In this document: piece after piece, positions 1 to 9,825 of the stretch
How the letters are laid out: each line of letters opens with the position of its first letter
Position numbering within the stretch: position 1 is the stretch's first letter
Source: Sinorhizobium terangae
GTDB taxonomy: Bacteria > Pseudomonadota > Alphaproteobacteria > Rhizobiales > Rhizobiaceae
DNA: 64,000 bases
Direction: 5' to 3'
NCBI RefSeq assembly: GCF_009601505.1
Contig: NZ_WITC01000095.1
Coordinates: forward strand, 21,114-85,113
Made by a program: the position numbers and the translations under genes
The notes under the pieces: generated by a model
What the model saw: the letters and a program-made list of their open reading frames with translations, nothing else
Database searches by the model: none
Told to the model about the DNA's origin: nothing

Positions 1-100
1 TTTCTCGCGGGGTTTCCGCGCGCCATGCCGTATGCGATTTGAAATGGCGCTGAACCGACCGGCTTTCAAGCCTCGCTTCCGCCGCAACGGGATAGGAACG

Positions 101-1306
101 ATGACCGCGACACCCGCATGGACAACCCAGAAACCCACCGCCCTTCTCGTTCTGGCCGACGGCACGGTGATCGAAGGCAAGGGCATCGGCGCGACCGGCA
201 AGGTTCAGGCCGAAGTCTGTTTCAACACGGCGCTCACCGGATACCAGGAGATCCTGACCGACCCCTCCTATCTCGGCCAGATCGTCACCTTCACCTTCCC
301 GCATATCGGCAACATCGGTACCAATGACGAGGATGTCGAGGACCTGACCCCCGCCGCCCGCCACGGCGCCGTCGGCGTCATTTTCAAGGCCGACATCACC
401 GAGCCATCCAACTACCGCGCCGCCAAGCACCTCGACGCCTGGCTGAAGGCGCGTGGCATCATCGGCCTTTGCGGCATCGACACGCGCGCGCTGACCGCCT
501 GGATCCGCGAAAACGGCATGCCGAACGCCGTCATCGCCCACGACCCCGCCGGCGTCTTCGACATCGATCAGCTGAAGGCTGAGGCCAAGGCCTGGAGCGG
601 TCTTGAAGGTCTCGACCTCGCCAAGGTCGCCACCTCCGGCCAGTCGTCCCGCTGGAACGAAATGCCCTGGGTGTGGGACAAGGGCTATTCGATGCTCGGC
701 GAAACCGACGCCGCGTATCATGTCGTAGCCCTCGACTACGGCGTCAAGCGCAACATCCTGCGGCTCTTCGCCGGTCTCAACTGCCGGGTCACGGTCGTCC
801 CCGCACAGACCAGCGCAGAAGAAGTTCTGGCACTGCAACCGGACGGCATCTTTCTCTCCAACGGCCCCGGCGATCCCGCCGCAACCGGCGAATACGCCGT
901 TCCGGTGATCCAGGATCTCCTGGAGACCGAAATTCCGGTCTTCGGCATCTGCCTCGGCCACCAGATGCTGGCGCTGGCACTCGGCGCCAAGACCGAGAAG
1001 ATGCACCAGGGACACCACGGCGCCAACCATCCGGTCAAGGATCACACCACCGGCAAAGTCGAGATCGTCTCGATGAACCACGGCTTCGCGGTCGATTCGA
1101 AGTCGCTGCCGGAAGGCATTGAAGAGACTCACATTTCGCTCTTCGACGGCACCAACTGCGGCCTGCGCGTGAGCGGCAAACCGGTCTTTTCGGTCCAGCA
1201 CCATCCGGAAGCCTCGCCGGGTCCGCAGGACAGCCACTATCTCTTCCGCCGCTTCCTCAATCTCATCCGCGAGAAGAAGGGCGAACCGGCGCTTGCCGAG
1301 CGCTGA
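101..1306 (+). CDS. carA: Carbamoyl-phosphate synthase small subunit (glutamine amidotransferase)
   Basis: This subunit hydrolyses glutamine and passes ammonia to the large subunit CarB, which makes carbamoyl phosphate for arginine and pyrimidine synthesis in the cytosol. The 401-residue protein has the CarA N-terminal domain (about residues 15-150) and a class I amidotransferase domain (about 205-395). The nucleophile is Cys284 in GICLGHQ, and His368 and Glu370 in HHPE complete the triad. I chose the ATG at 101 because an AGGA sequence lies just upstream and the protein then has family length; an in-frame start at 32 would add an unlikely basic leader. A terminator follows. carB is not in the window, as is usual where the two genes are unlinked. 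Confidence 0.97.
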   Translation: MTATPAWTTQKPTALLVLADGTVIEGKGIGATGKVQAEVCFNTALTGYQEILTDPSYLGQIVTFTFPHIGNIGTNDEDVEDLTPAARHGAVGVIFKADITEPSNYRAAKHLDAWLKARGIIGLCGIDTRALTAWIRENGMPNAVIAHDPAGVFDIDQLKAEAKAWSGLEGLDLAKVATSGQSSRWNEMPWVWDKGYSMLGETDAAYHVVALDYGVKRNILRLFAGLNCRVTVVPAQTSAEEVLALQPDGIFLSNGPGDPAATGEYAVPVIQDLLETEIPVFGICLGHQMLALALGAKTEKMHQGHHGANHPVKDHTTGKVEIVSMNHGFAVDSKSLPEGIEETHISLFDGTNCGLRVSGKPVFSVQHHPEASPGPQDSHYLFRRFLNLIREKKGEPALAER

Positions 1307-1328
1307 GAGCCACCATCCGCGTTTACAA

Positions 1329-1356
1329 AGGCCCGCTCGCTGCGGGCCTTTTGCTT
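1329..1356 (+). terminator. Rho-independent terminator after carA
   Basis: An AGGCCCGC / GCGGGCCT hairpin with a short loop is followed by TTTTGCTTT, about 22 bases after the carA stop codon. It separates carA from the convergent LysR gene. Confidence 0.8.
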
Positions 1357-1377
1357 TCCCGCTATCGGCTTTGCCGA

Positions 1378-2268
1378 TCAGGCTTCGGCAAGGCGCGCCG
1401 CGATGAAATCGACGGTGGCACGCACAGATGGCAACTGCCCGCGCCGGTGCGGCATCAGGATCGTCGTTGTCACAGACCCCGCGGTCCACTGGGGCAGCAC
1501 GCGAACGAGCACGCCACGGGCGATCTCGTTGCGGCAAAGCTTGCCAGGCAGGGCGGTTATGCCAAGCCCTGCCACCGCGGCCTCGCGCAAGACATGCGAT
1601 TCATCCGCCACAAATCGCGGCTTGGACGACACGCTGACAACCGTTCCGTCCAGGTGCTCCAGCGTCCAACTCTCCGAAGTCAGCGATGTCAGCAGGCCCT
1701 CGTGATGTTCTAAATCTTCAGGATACTCCGGCACATTGCGCTTATCGAGATAGGCCGGCGACGCCACCAGCCAGCTGGCCTCGGAGGCGACGCGACGCTG
1801 TACGAGGCCGGAATCCGGAAGCGGTGCAAAGTGGTCGCGCACGGCGATGTCGAAACCCTCCTGGATGAGATCGACGAACCGGTCGGTCGCATGCACCACA
1901 AGGCGGATTTTCGGGAAGGCGATCGCCAGCCGTGGCAACAGAGGCGCGAGCGAAAGCTGCGCCGTCGGAACGGATGCCGTGATTCTGACAGTGCCGCTTG
2001 GCTCGGCTAGCCTCCCCTTGACCACATTCTCGGCAGCTTCCGCTTCGATCAGCATTGCCGCTGCGTGACGGTAGAAATCCTCCCCCGTCTCGGTCACCGC
2101 GAAACGGCGCGAGGTGCGGTTGATGAGCCGAACGCCCAACGCTTTTTCGAGTTCCGCCACACGCTTACTGAGCGTCGACTTCGGGACATTCAGCGCGCGT
2201 GCCGCCGGGGCAAATCCCGCGTGATCCACGACGTGGACGAAGAGCATGAAGTCATTGAGGTTCGCCAT
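1378..2268 (-). CDS. LysR-family transcriptional regulator
   Basis: A 296-residue DNA-binding regulator. The N-terminal winged helix-turn-helix (about residues 4-62) contains the LysR pattern FAPAARALNVPKSTLSKR followed by LEKALGVRL, and the rest is a substrate-binding domain (about 90-290). It is divergent from the dehydrogenase/reductase pair starting at 2388, the classical arrangement for a LysR gene that controls its neighbours. A symmetrical site lies in the 119-bp gap between them. The effector is unknown; the closest known group is the LysR proteins that control short-chain dehydrogenases. That it regulates this pair is inferred from gene order only. Confidence 0.9.
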   Translation of the reverse strand: MANLNDFMLFVHVVDHAGFAPAARALNVPKSTLSKRVAELEKALGVRLINRTSRRFAVTETGEDFYRHAAAMLIEAEAAENVVKGRLAEPSGTVRITASVPTAQLSLAPLLPRLAIAFPKIRLVVHATDRFVDLIQEGFDIAVRDHFAPLPDSGLVQRRVASEASWLVASPAYLDKRNVPEYPEDLEHHEGLLTSLTSESWTLEHLDGTVVSVSSKPRFVADESHVLREAAVAGLGITALPGKLCRNEIARGVLVRVLPQWTAGSVTTTILMPHRRGQLPSVRATVDFIAARLAEA

Positions 2269-2280
2269 TTAGTCGGATCC

Positions 2281-2312
2281 ATTGTCCATATCTGCAGATG
2301 ATAAGTCCACAT
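2281..2312. promoter_or_regulatory. Candidate LysR operator in divergent gap
   Basis: The gap between the LysR gene and the SDR gene has the perfect palindrome ATCTGCAGAT at 2290-2299, flanked by two GTCCA copies in direct orientation. It is the only strong dyad in the gap, so it is a reasonable operator candidate, but it is not a textbook T-N11-A box. Confidence 0.3.
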
Positions 2313-2387
2313 TAGCCCGGCTAGCGCAAGCTCGTCCACAAATGCATCTCTTCCTCACCCCCTATTGGAACCGAAGAGGAAGACATC

Positions 2388-3149
2388 ATGACTATCTACG
2401 AAGGTAAGAAAGCCGTTGTGATCGGCGGCACCCATGGCATGGGGCTGGCGACCGTCGCACGCTTGGTCGATGGCGGCGCGGAAGTGCTCCTGACCGGAAA
2501 CAACGAGGACAACCTCGCAAAAGTGAGGGAGCAGTTCGGCACGCGTGCCCACGCGCTGCGCTCCGACATCGCCGATCTCAACGACATTGCAGCGCTCGGC
2601 GCCGCCACCGGTCAGAAGATGGGCGCGATCGATCTTCTCCACATTAACGCCGGCATTTCGGAACTTGAGCCTTTCGATCAGGTGACGGAGGCATCCTTTG
2701 ACCGCCAGTTCGCGGTCAACACCAAGGGCGCGTTCTTCACCGCGCAGCGGTTGGCCCCACTGATCCGCAAGGACGGTTCCATCGTCTTCACTTCCTCCGT
2801 TGCGGATGAAGGCGGTTATCCGGGCATGAGCGTCTACAGCGCCACCAAGGCGGCACTCGTCTCGTTCGCCTCCGTGCTTGCGACCGAGCTCCTGCCGCGC
2901 GGCATCCGCGTCAATACTGTCTCTCCTGGTTTCATCGACACGCCGACCAAGGGCATTGCCGGCATCACCGATGCTGAGCGCGCCAATTTCAAGGCGCTGG
3001 GCGATGCGGTTACTCCGATGAAGCGCAACGGTACGGCCGACGAGGTGGCGCGCGCCGTGCTGTTCCTTGGCTTCGAGGCAACCTTCACGACCGGCGCAAA
3101 GTTCGCCGTCGATGGCGGTCTCGGCCAGAAGCTTTCGACCGCCTTCTGA
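2388..3149 (+). CDS. Short-chain dehydrogenase/reductase (SDR)
   Basis: A classical 253-residue SDR, a cytosolic NAD(P)-dependent oxidoreductase of unknown substrate. The cofactor loop is GGTHGMG (residues 13-19), the structural INAG motif is at 86-89, and the catalytic residues are Ser136/137, Tyr150 and Lys154 (YSATK). The gene starts behind a GAGGAAGACATC leader. It is followed after 23 bases by the imine-reductase-like gene and is divergent from the LysR gene, so the two enzymes probably act in one inducible conversion. The first Gly of the usual TGxxxGxG is preceded by Gly instead of Thr, a minor variation seen in atypical SDRs. Confidence 0.92.
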   Translation: MTIYEGKKAVVIGGTHGMGLATVARLVDGGAEVLLTGNNEDNLAKVREQFGTRAHALRSDIADLNDIAALGAATGQKMGAIDLLHINAGISELEPFDQVTEASFDRQFAVNTKGAFFTAQRLAPLIRKDGSIVFTSSVADEGGYPGMSVYSATKAALVSFASVLATELLPRGIRVNTVSPGFIDTPTKGIAGITDAERANFKALGDAVTPMKRNGTADEVARAVLFLGFEATFTTGAKFAVDGGLGQKLSTAF

Positions 3150-3172
3150 CACGAACCAGGAAAGGAAGAAGG

Positions 3173-4039
3173 ATGAGCAGGATTTCTGTTCTTGGCCTCG
3201 GTGCCATGGGTACAGCACTCGCTGCGACCCTCGTCCGGAAAGGCCATTCCGTAACTGTCTGGAACCGCACGCAGTCGCGCGCCAAGCCGCTTGTGAGCGC
3301 TGGAGCAATGATTGCTGCGACTCCCGCGGAAGCCGTCGCGGCAAGCGAACTCACGATCCTCTGCGTCGTCGACTATGCCGCCGCCGGCGCGGTGCTGGCT
3401 GAGGCGCAGGATGCACTCCGCGGCCGCGATCTCGTCAACCTGACGAACGGCACGCCGCGCGAGGCGAAAGATCTCGCCGACTGGGCCGAGACGAAGGGGG
3501 CGGCCTATCTCGACGGAGGCATCATGGCCATTCCGCCGATGATCGGCGACCGTGGCGCCTTGATCCTTTATAGCGGCTCGAACGCGCTCTTCGAACGACA
3601 CAAGCCGTCGCTCGATGCGCTTGCCGAAAGCCGTCATCTTGGCGAGGATCCAAGCCTCGCAGCGCTTTATGACCTCGCGCTGCTTTCCGGCATGTATGGC
3701 CTCTTCTCGGGTTTTCTGCATGCCGGCGCGCTAGTGGCAAGCAGTGGCGGCAAGGTCACCGATTTCCTGCCGCTTCTCCTTCCGTGGATCACGGCGATGA
3801 GCGGCACACTCCCGGACCTTGCCAACAAGGTCGACAGCGGCCTGCACGATCGCTCCGTGGTTTCGAATCTCGCCATGCAGAGGGTAGCACTCGAGAACAT
3901 CGCCAGGGCGAGCAGGGAGCAAGGTATCGCGCCGGACTTCATCGAACCGATGCTTCGGCTCGCCACCCGCCGGATTGCGGAAGGTCATGGCAGCGACGAC
4001 ATCTCGGGCGTGATCGAGACAATCCGGAGACAAACGTGA
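3173..4039 (+). CDS. NAD(P)-dependent oxidoreductase, imine-reductase-like
   Basis: A 288-residue member of the 6-phosphogluconate dehydrogenase/beta-hydroxyacid dehydrogenase superfamily. The Rossmann motif GLGAMG is at residues 8-13 and NRT follows beta strand 2. The all-helical C-terminal half resembles imine reductases: the segment YDLALLSGMYGLFSG has Tyr166-Asp167 where beta-hydroxyacid dehydrogenases carry the catalytic lysine. The start ATG has an AGGAAGAAGG ribosome site. It is co-directional with the SDR gene, 23 bases away. I infer a role in reducing or oxidising a small imine or amine; the physiological substrate is unknown. A 3-hydroxyisobutyrate-dehydrogenase-like label would be the generic alternative. 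Confidence 0.85.
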   Translation: MSRISVLGLGAMGTALAATLVRKGHSVTVWNRTQSRAKPLVSAGAMIAATPAEAVAASELTILCVVDYAAAGAVLAEAQDALRGRDLVNLTNGTPREAKDLADWAETKGAAYLDGGIMAIPPMIGDRGALILYSGSNALFERHKPSLDALAESRHLGEDPSLAALYDLALLSGMYGLFSGFLHAGALVASSGGKVTDFLPLLLPWITAMSGTLPDLANKVDSGLHDRSVVSNLAMQRVALENIARASREQGIAPDFIEPMLRLATRRIAEGHGSDDISGVIETIRRQT

Positions 4040-4050
4040 ATCGGATCTCA

Positions 4051-4105
4051 GAACCGCCGCCCGAATCCGGACTGGCAAGTCGTTGAATCGCCTGTGGGCG
4101 ACAGC
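4051..4105 (+). repeat. 55-nt direct repeat, copy 1 (upstream of GST gene)
   Basis: This segment, beginning GAACCGCCGCCCGAATC and containing CGTTGAATCGCC, recurs in the same orientation at 4975-5030 with roughly four of five bases identical and one gap. The two copies bracket the glutathione S-transferase gene. Confidence 0.7.
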
Positions 4106-4133
4106 AGGCCTGAGCGCAGGCCTGCACGCGTTC

Positions 4134-4180
4134 CTGCAGCGCCGCGCGTTTTATCAGGCGTGCAAAGGGCACTGCGGTAG
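4134..4180. repeat. Degenerate palindromic mosaic element (module A)
   Basis: It begins CTGCAGCGCCGCGCG and ends CACTGCGGTAG. This is a decayed copy of the palindromic CTACAGCG...CGCTGTAG module found in several other gaps of this window. Confidence 0.5.
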
Positions 4181-4274
4181 CGATAGAATGCACCGGTACA
4201 ATGCTGCGGAAAATCCGATGCGAAGTGACCGCGTTGGTCGGGGCTTCCGCGAAATACTCTATCGGGAGCAGACA

Positions 4275-4913
4275 ATGGCAAAGCCTCTCGTCTTTGGAGC
4301 GGATTACAGCGTTTACGTCAGAACTGTTCGGTTGACGCTGGAAGAAAAAGGCATCGGTTACGACCTCGTGCCGATCGACGTCTTCGCTGAAGGCGGCCCG
4401 CCTTCCGACTATCTTCAACGACACCCGTTCGGCCGCATTCCGGCCTTCGAACACGACGGCTTTCAGTTGTATGAGACGGGCGCGATAACGCGCTATATCG
4501 ATGAGACCTTTGAAGGGCCCGCCCTTCAGCCTTCCGACCTGCAACGGCGCGCCCGCGTCAATCAGGTCATCAGTATCATGGACAGCTATGCCTACCGGAT
4601 TTTGGTTTGGGGCATTTACGTCGAGCGGGTATCGAAGCCTTCCAAAGTCGGCTTTGCCGATGAAGCACGCATTGCCGAAAATCTCCCCAAGGCGGCAACG
4701 TGCCTCAAAGCGGTGAGCGATCTCATGAAGGATGCGCTTTGGCTCACCGGCGACAGCTTGACGTTAGCCGATCTGCATGCCGCTTCGATGTTCGGCTATT
4801 TCCTGATGGCTCCGGAAGGACGCACCCTGATCAAGGATTATCCTAACCTCGTATCGTGGTGGACACGAATGGCGGACAGACCGAGCATGCGGGCGACAAG
4901 ACCCACGACGTGA
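4275..4913 (+). CDS. Glutathione S-transferase family protein
   Basis: A 212-residue soluble GST-fold protein. The N-terminal thioredoxin-like domain (about residues 3-80) shows the glutathione-site pattern RIPAFEHDGFQLYETGAI, with the cis-proline and the E-T/S that bind the gamma-glutamyl group. The C-terminal helical domain (about 90-205) carries LTGDSLTLADLHAA, the N-capping-box region. The ATG at 4275 is preceded by GGGAG at good spacing; the open frame upstream is repeat DNA. The substrate is unknown. The gene stands alone between two direct repeat copies, so it may be a cassette gained or lost by recombination. Confidence 0.88.
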   Translation: MAKPLVFGADYSVYVRTVRLTLEEKGIGYDLVPIDVFAEGGPPSDYLQRHPFGRIPAFEHDGFQLYETGAITRYIDETFEGPALQPSDLQRRARVNQVISIMDSYAYRILVWGIYVERVSKPSKVGFADEARIAENLPKAATCLKAVSDLMKDALWLTGDSLTLADLHAASMFGYFLMAPEGRTLIKDYPNLVSWWTRMADRPSMRATRPTT

Positions 4914-4974
4914 CCGCACGCGTTGTCGCCAAAGCTGCCCCCGCGCTGAAATTGATCCCGATTTCAGTGAGATA

Positions 4975-5030
4975 GAACCGTCGCCTGAATCGGATTGGCA
5001 AGGCGTTGAATCGCCCTTTGAGCGGCAGCA
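4975..5030 (+). repeat. 55-nt direct repeat, copy 2 (downstream of GST gene)
   Basis: Second copy of the 4051-4105 repeat, in the same orientation, starting GAACCGTCGCCTGAATC. It lies right next to the aatA terminator. Confidence 0.7.
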
Positions 5031-5057
5031 AAAAGCCCGCCGACGCACCGGCGGGCT
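5029..5057 (-). terminator. Rho-independent terminator of aatA
   Basis: Read on the minus strand, an AGCCCGCCG / CGGCGGGCT hairpin is followed by a T5 tract. It lies 25 bases beyond the aatA stop codon. Confidence 0.8.
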
Positions 5058-5081
5058 CCTCGTTTGCGGTAAAGGCCGTTC

Positions 5082-6744
<1,663 letters not shown>

Positions 6745-9081
6745 ATGTTTTTCGACGACGAAATCGCCACTGCGCGCACCCGGCACAACGAGGCGCGCTG
6801 GGGCTTTTATCTGGCGCTCGCGGCACTTGCGGCCTGCATCGTGATGATCCTCGGCCTGTTGGCGCAGGCTTCAGCTCAAGCGGCCGAACCCAGGCCGCAG
6901 CGGCTGGCCGGCTATGTCCGCCCCAATGACATGGGGACCGGCACACTGCTCTTTCCTTCCAGGGAACCTGGCTATTTCGTCGAGGCGCCACGGCTGGCAA
7001 CCGACGTCGAGATAAACGTCAACGGTCCCATCATGCGGACCCGTGTCACCCAGCGCTTCGAAAACCCGAGCAAGGGCTGGGTCGAGGGCACCTACGTCTT
7101 TCCGCTCCCCGAGGACTCCGCCGTCGATACGCTGAAGATGCAGATCGGCGATCGCTTCATCGAGGGAAAGATCAAGCGGCGGGCCGAGGCCAAGGAAATC
7201 TACGAACAGGCCAAGGCCGAGGGCAAAAAGGCCGCGCTTCTCGAGCAGCAGCGACCAAACATCTTCACCAACCAGGTCGCCAATATCGGTCCAGGCGAAA
7301 CCATCGTCGTGCAGATCGAGTATCAGAGCGGCGTTCGCCAGTCGAACGGGGTCTTTTCCTTCCGCTTCCCGATGGTCGTCGCGCCCCGTTACAATCCGCA
7401 GCCGATCGTCAACACGGTCGATATCGACGGCCGCAGCGGCTATGCCGTGAGCGAGCCGGTTCCGGATCGGGAGAAGATCGAGGCGCCGGTGCTCGATCCG
7501 AAAGAAAACGCCAAGGTCAACCCGGTAACGCTCACGGTCAACCTCAAGGCCGGTTTCCCGATCGCAAGCGTTAGCTCGCCCTATCACGAGGTCGAAATCG
7601 CATCACTCGACGAACTCAGCCGCCGGATCACGCTCAAAAACGGCAGCGTTCCGGCCGACAAGGATTTCGAACTGAGCTGGAAGGCGATCGAAGGCAAGAG
7701 CCCCTATGCCGGTCTCTTCCGCGAGACGGTGGGCGGCAAGACCTATCTGCTTGCCTTCGTGACGCCGCCATCTGCCGTCGAGGCCGGCAAGGCAGTCAAG
7801 CGCGAGGTCGTTTTCGTCATCGACAATTCCGGCTCGATGGCCGGCCCATCGATGGAACAGGCCAAGGAGAGCCTTGCGCTGGCGATTTCACGACTGAACA
7901 ACGATGACCGCTTCAACGTCATCCGCTTCGACGACACGATGACCGTGCACTTTCCCGAACTCGTTGCCGCCACGCCCGACAAGCGCGAGGATGCCATCGC
8001 GTTCGTGCGCGCGCTCACCGCTGAGGGTGGCACGGAAATGTTGCCGGCGCTGGAGGCGGCCCTTCGCACCCAGGGACCGGTGCAACCCGGCGCCTTGCGC
8101 CAGGTGATTTTCCTTACCGACGGCGCTATCGGCAACGAGAGCCAGCTTTTCGACGAGATCCGCAACAGTCGCGGCGATGCCCGTGTCTTTACCGTCGGTA
8201 TCGGTTCCGCTCCCAACAGCCATTTCATGACCAAGGCCGCCGAGTATGGCCGTGGCACCTTCACCCTGATCGGCTCGGAGAGCGAGGTCGCCTCCCGCAT
8301 GGTTGAGCTTTTCGAGAAACTCGAAAACCCGGTCATGACCGAAATTTCAGCTGCGTTTGACGGTATTGCCGCAGCGGACATCACCCCCGACCCTATGCCC
8401 GACCTCTACCGCGGCGAACCGGTGGTGCTGACGGCGGAGCTTGCCGGCGCAGCGCCGGAAGGCAAGCTCAGGATCGTCGGCAAGGCGGGAGACCAACCCT
8501 GGCGGGTCGAGATGGACATCGCCAAGGCGGCACCTGGCGAGGGCATCGCCAAGCTCTGGGCGCGCCGCAAGATCGATGATCTCGAGGCGAGCGCCGCGGC
8601 AATCGCGGATCCGGCTGAACTCGATCGGCAGATCGAGACCGTCGCGCTGGCTCATCATCTCGTGTCACGCGTCACCAGCCTTGTCGCGGTCGACGTCACC
8701 CCTTCCCGCCCGGCCGGAGAGCCGCTCGCCGGCGCCAAGGTTCCGTTGAACCTTCCGGAAGGATGGGATTTCGGCAAGGTCTTTGGCGAGAACCCGGCCG
8801 ACCCGGGCAAGATCGATGAGCGTGAGGCAGCGGGCGACCGGAGCGAACGCGCCATGCTGGTTGCCGACCGCATGGCCGCAGCACCGACGGCGCGCGCCGC
8901 AACCCTGATCGCCGAGGCGAACAACCAGGTGAACCTGCCGCAGACGGCAACCGAGGCCGACAGGCAGATACTGATCGGTCTGATGCTGCTTGCGATCGCG
9001 CTCCTGGCCGGCACCACCTTCGCTTTCTGGCGGGAGCAGATCGCCGCGTTCATTGTCGAAAGGGTTCACCGCCATGGCTGA
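6745..9081 (+). CDS. VIT/VWA surface protein, substrate of Gram-negative sortase
   Basis: A 778-residue secreted protein. An N-terminal membrane segment (about residues 20-45, ending in ASAQA) serves as export signal. A VIT domain (about 80-200) and a VWA domain follow, whose metal-ion site DNSGS starts at Asp360. The C-terminus is a sorting signal: LPQTATE at 731-737, a hydrophobic helix (about 742-762) and a basic tail. This is the layout of the 'marine proteobacterial sortase target protein' family. The downstream sortase gene overlaps its stop codon, so the pair is translated together. I chose the ATG at 6745 because a GGGGG sequence precedes it; an ATG at 6715 would add ten residues. Its function is not known; VIT-VWA proteins often bind ligands or matrix. 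Confidence 0.93.
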   Translation: MFFDDEIATARTRHNEARWGFYLALAALAACIVMILGLLAQASAQAAEPRPQRLAGYVRPNDMGTGTLLFPSREPGYFVEAPRLATDVEINVNGPIMRTRVTQRFENPSKGWVEGTYVFPLPEDSAVDTLKMQIGDRFIEGKIKRRAEAKEIYEQAKAEGKKAALLEQQRPNIFTNQVANIGPGETIVVQIEYQSGVRQSNGVFSFRFPMVVAPRYNPQPIVNTVDIDGRSGYAVSEPVPDREKIEAPVLDPKENAKVNPVTLTVNLKAGFPIASVSSPYHEVEIASLDELSRRITLKNGSVPADKDFELSWKAIEGKSPYAGLFRETVGGKTYLLAFVTPPSAVEAGKAVKREVVFVIDNSGSMAGPSMEQAKESLALAISRLNNDDRFNVIRFDDTMTVHFPELVAATPDKREDAIAFVRALTAEGGTEMLPALEAALRTQGPVQPGALRQVIFLTDGAIGNESQLFDEIRNSRGDARVFTVGIGSAPNSHFMTKAAEYGRGTFTLIGSESEVASRMVELFEKLENPVMTEISAAFDGIAAADITPDPMPDLYRGEPVVLTAELAGAAPEGKLRIVGKAGDQPWRVEMDIAKAAPGEGIAKLWARRKIDDLEASAAAIADPAELDRQIETVALAHHLVSRVTSLVAVDVTPSRPAGEPLAGAKVPLNLPEGWDFGKVFGENPADPGKIDEREAAGDRSERAMLVADRMAAAPTARAATLIAEANNQVNLPQTATEADRQILIGLMLLAIALLAGTTFAFWREQIAAFIVERVHRHG

Positions 9082-9742
9082 CGACGATGATTTCTCCGGG
9101 CAGCGTGCCGGCTTTCTTGCCAGACTGTCGGCGATCGAAACGATCGTCGTGGCGATCATCGCCCTCGTTGCGCTTGCCGGCCTGCTGCTGATCGGCAAGG
9201 GCTTCTACATGAAGGCCAAGGCCGAGGTTTCGCAGGTCCTGTTGCGAAAGAGTTTCGAAGAACAGCTTCGCGGCAACGCCGACGGCAGGCCCTGGCCTTG
9301 GGCGGATTTCGAGACCGAGGCGGAAATCTCCGCACCCCGCATCAATCGCTCGGCAATCGTCCTTGCCGGAGCAAGCGGCGAGGCTCTTGCCTTTGGCCCC
9401 GCCTGGCTCGCCAACACGCCACTACCAGGCGATGAAGGAACATCCGTGATCGCCGCCCATCGCGACACGCATTTCCGCTGGCTGAAGGACGTGAGCCCCG
9501 GTGACCTCCTGGTGCTGACGCGCAAGGATGGCCGCCGCTTCATTTTCCGCGCCGGCGAAGGCCGTGTCGCCCGCTGGGACGAAAGCGGCATCAACGCGTC
9601 TGCCAGCGGACACCACCTTGCGCTCGCCACGTGCTGGCCCTTCGATGCCGTCGAACAGGGGCCGATGCGCTATATCGTCAATGCTGAACTCGTCGGCGAG
9701 CAGCGCGCCGTTCCGCTCACCACGGGCTCGATCTCCCGATAA
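9074..9742 (+). CDS. Class GN sortase (Gram-negative sortase)
   Basis: A 222-residue membrane-anchored cysteine transpeptidase expected to cleave the LPQTA signal of the preceding gene product. An N-terminal transmembrane segment (about residues 24-48) is followed by the sortase barrel. The catalytic residues are His129 in AAHRDTHF, Cys187 in LATCWPFD and Arg199 in GPMRYIV. The ATG at 9074 overlaps the stop of the substrate gene by eight bases. The family is called proteobacterial or marine sortase and normally has one dedicated substrate encoded beside it, as here. What the substrate is joined to in a cell without thick peptidoglycan is unknown. Confidence 0.93.
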   Translation: MADDDDFSGQRAGFLARLSAIETIVVAIIALVALAGLLLIGKGFYMKAKAEVSQVLLRKSFEEQLRGNADGRPWPWADFETEAEISAPRINRSAIVLAGASGEALAFGPAWLANTPLPGDEGTSVIAAHRDTHFRWLKDVSPGDLLVLTRKDGRRFIFRAGEGRVARWDESGINASASGHHLALATCWPFDAVEQGPMRYIVNAELVGEQRAVPLTTGSISR

Positions 9743-9825
9743 AGCCGTTTTGATCCGATTTGACTTGAAAGACAGGCGCCTGCGCCCCAGCTTACCTCAA
9801 CCGAAGGCACAATCCGGAGAATGGC

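Noticed and set aside
2355..3344. 329-codon minus-strand frame over the SDR gene
   Set aside because: It is a mirror of the SDR coding strand with low-complexity Arg/Gly-rich composition.
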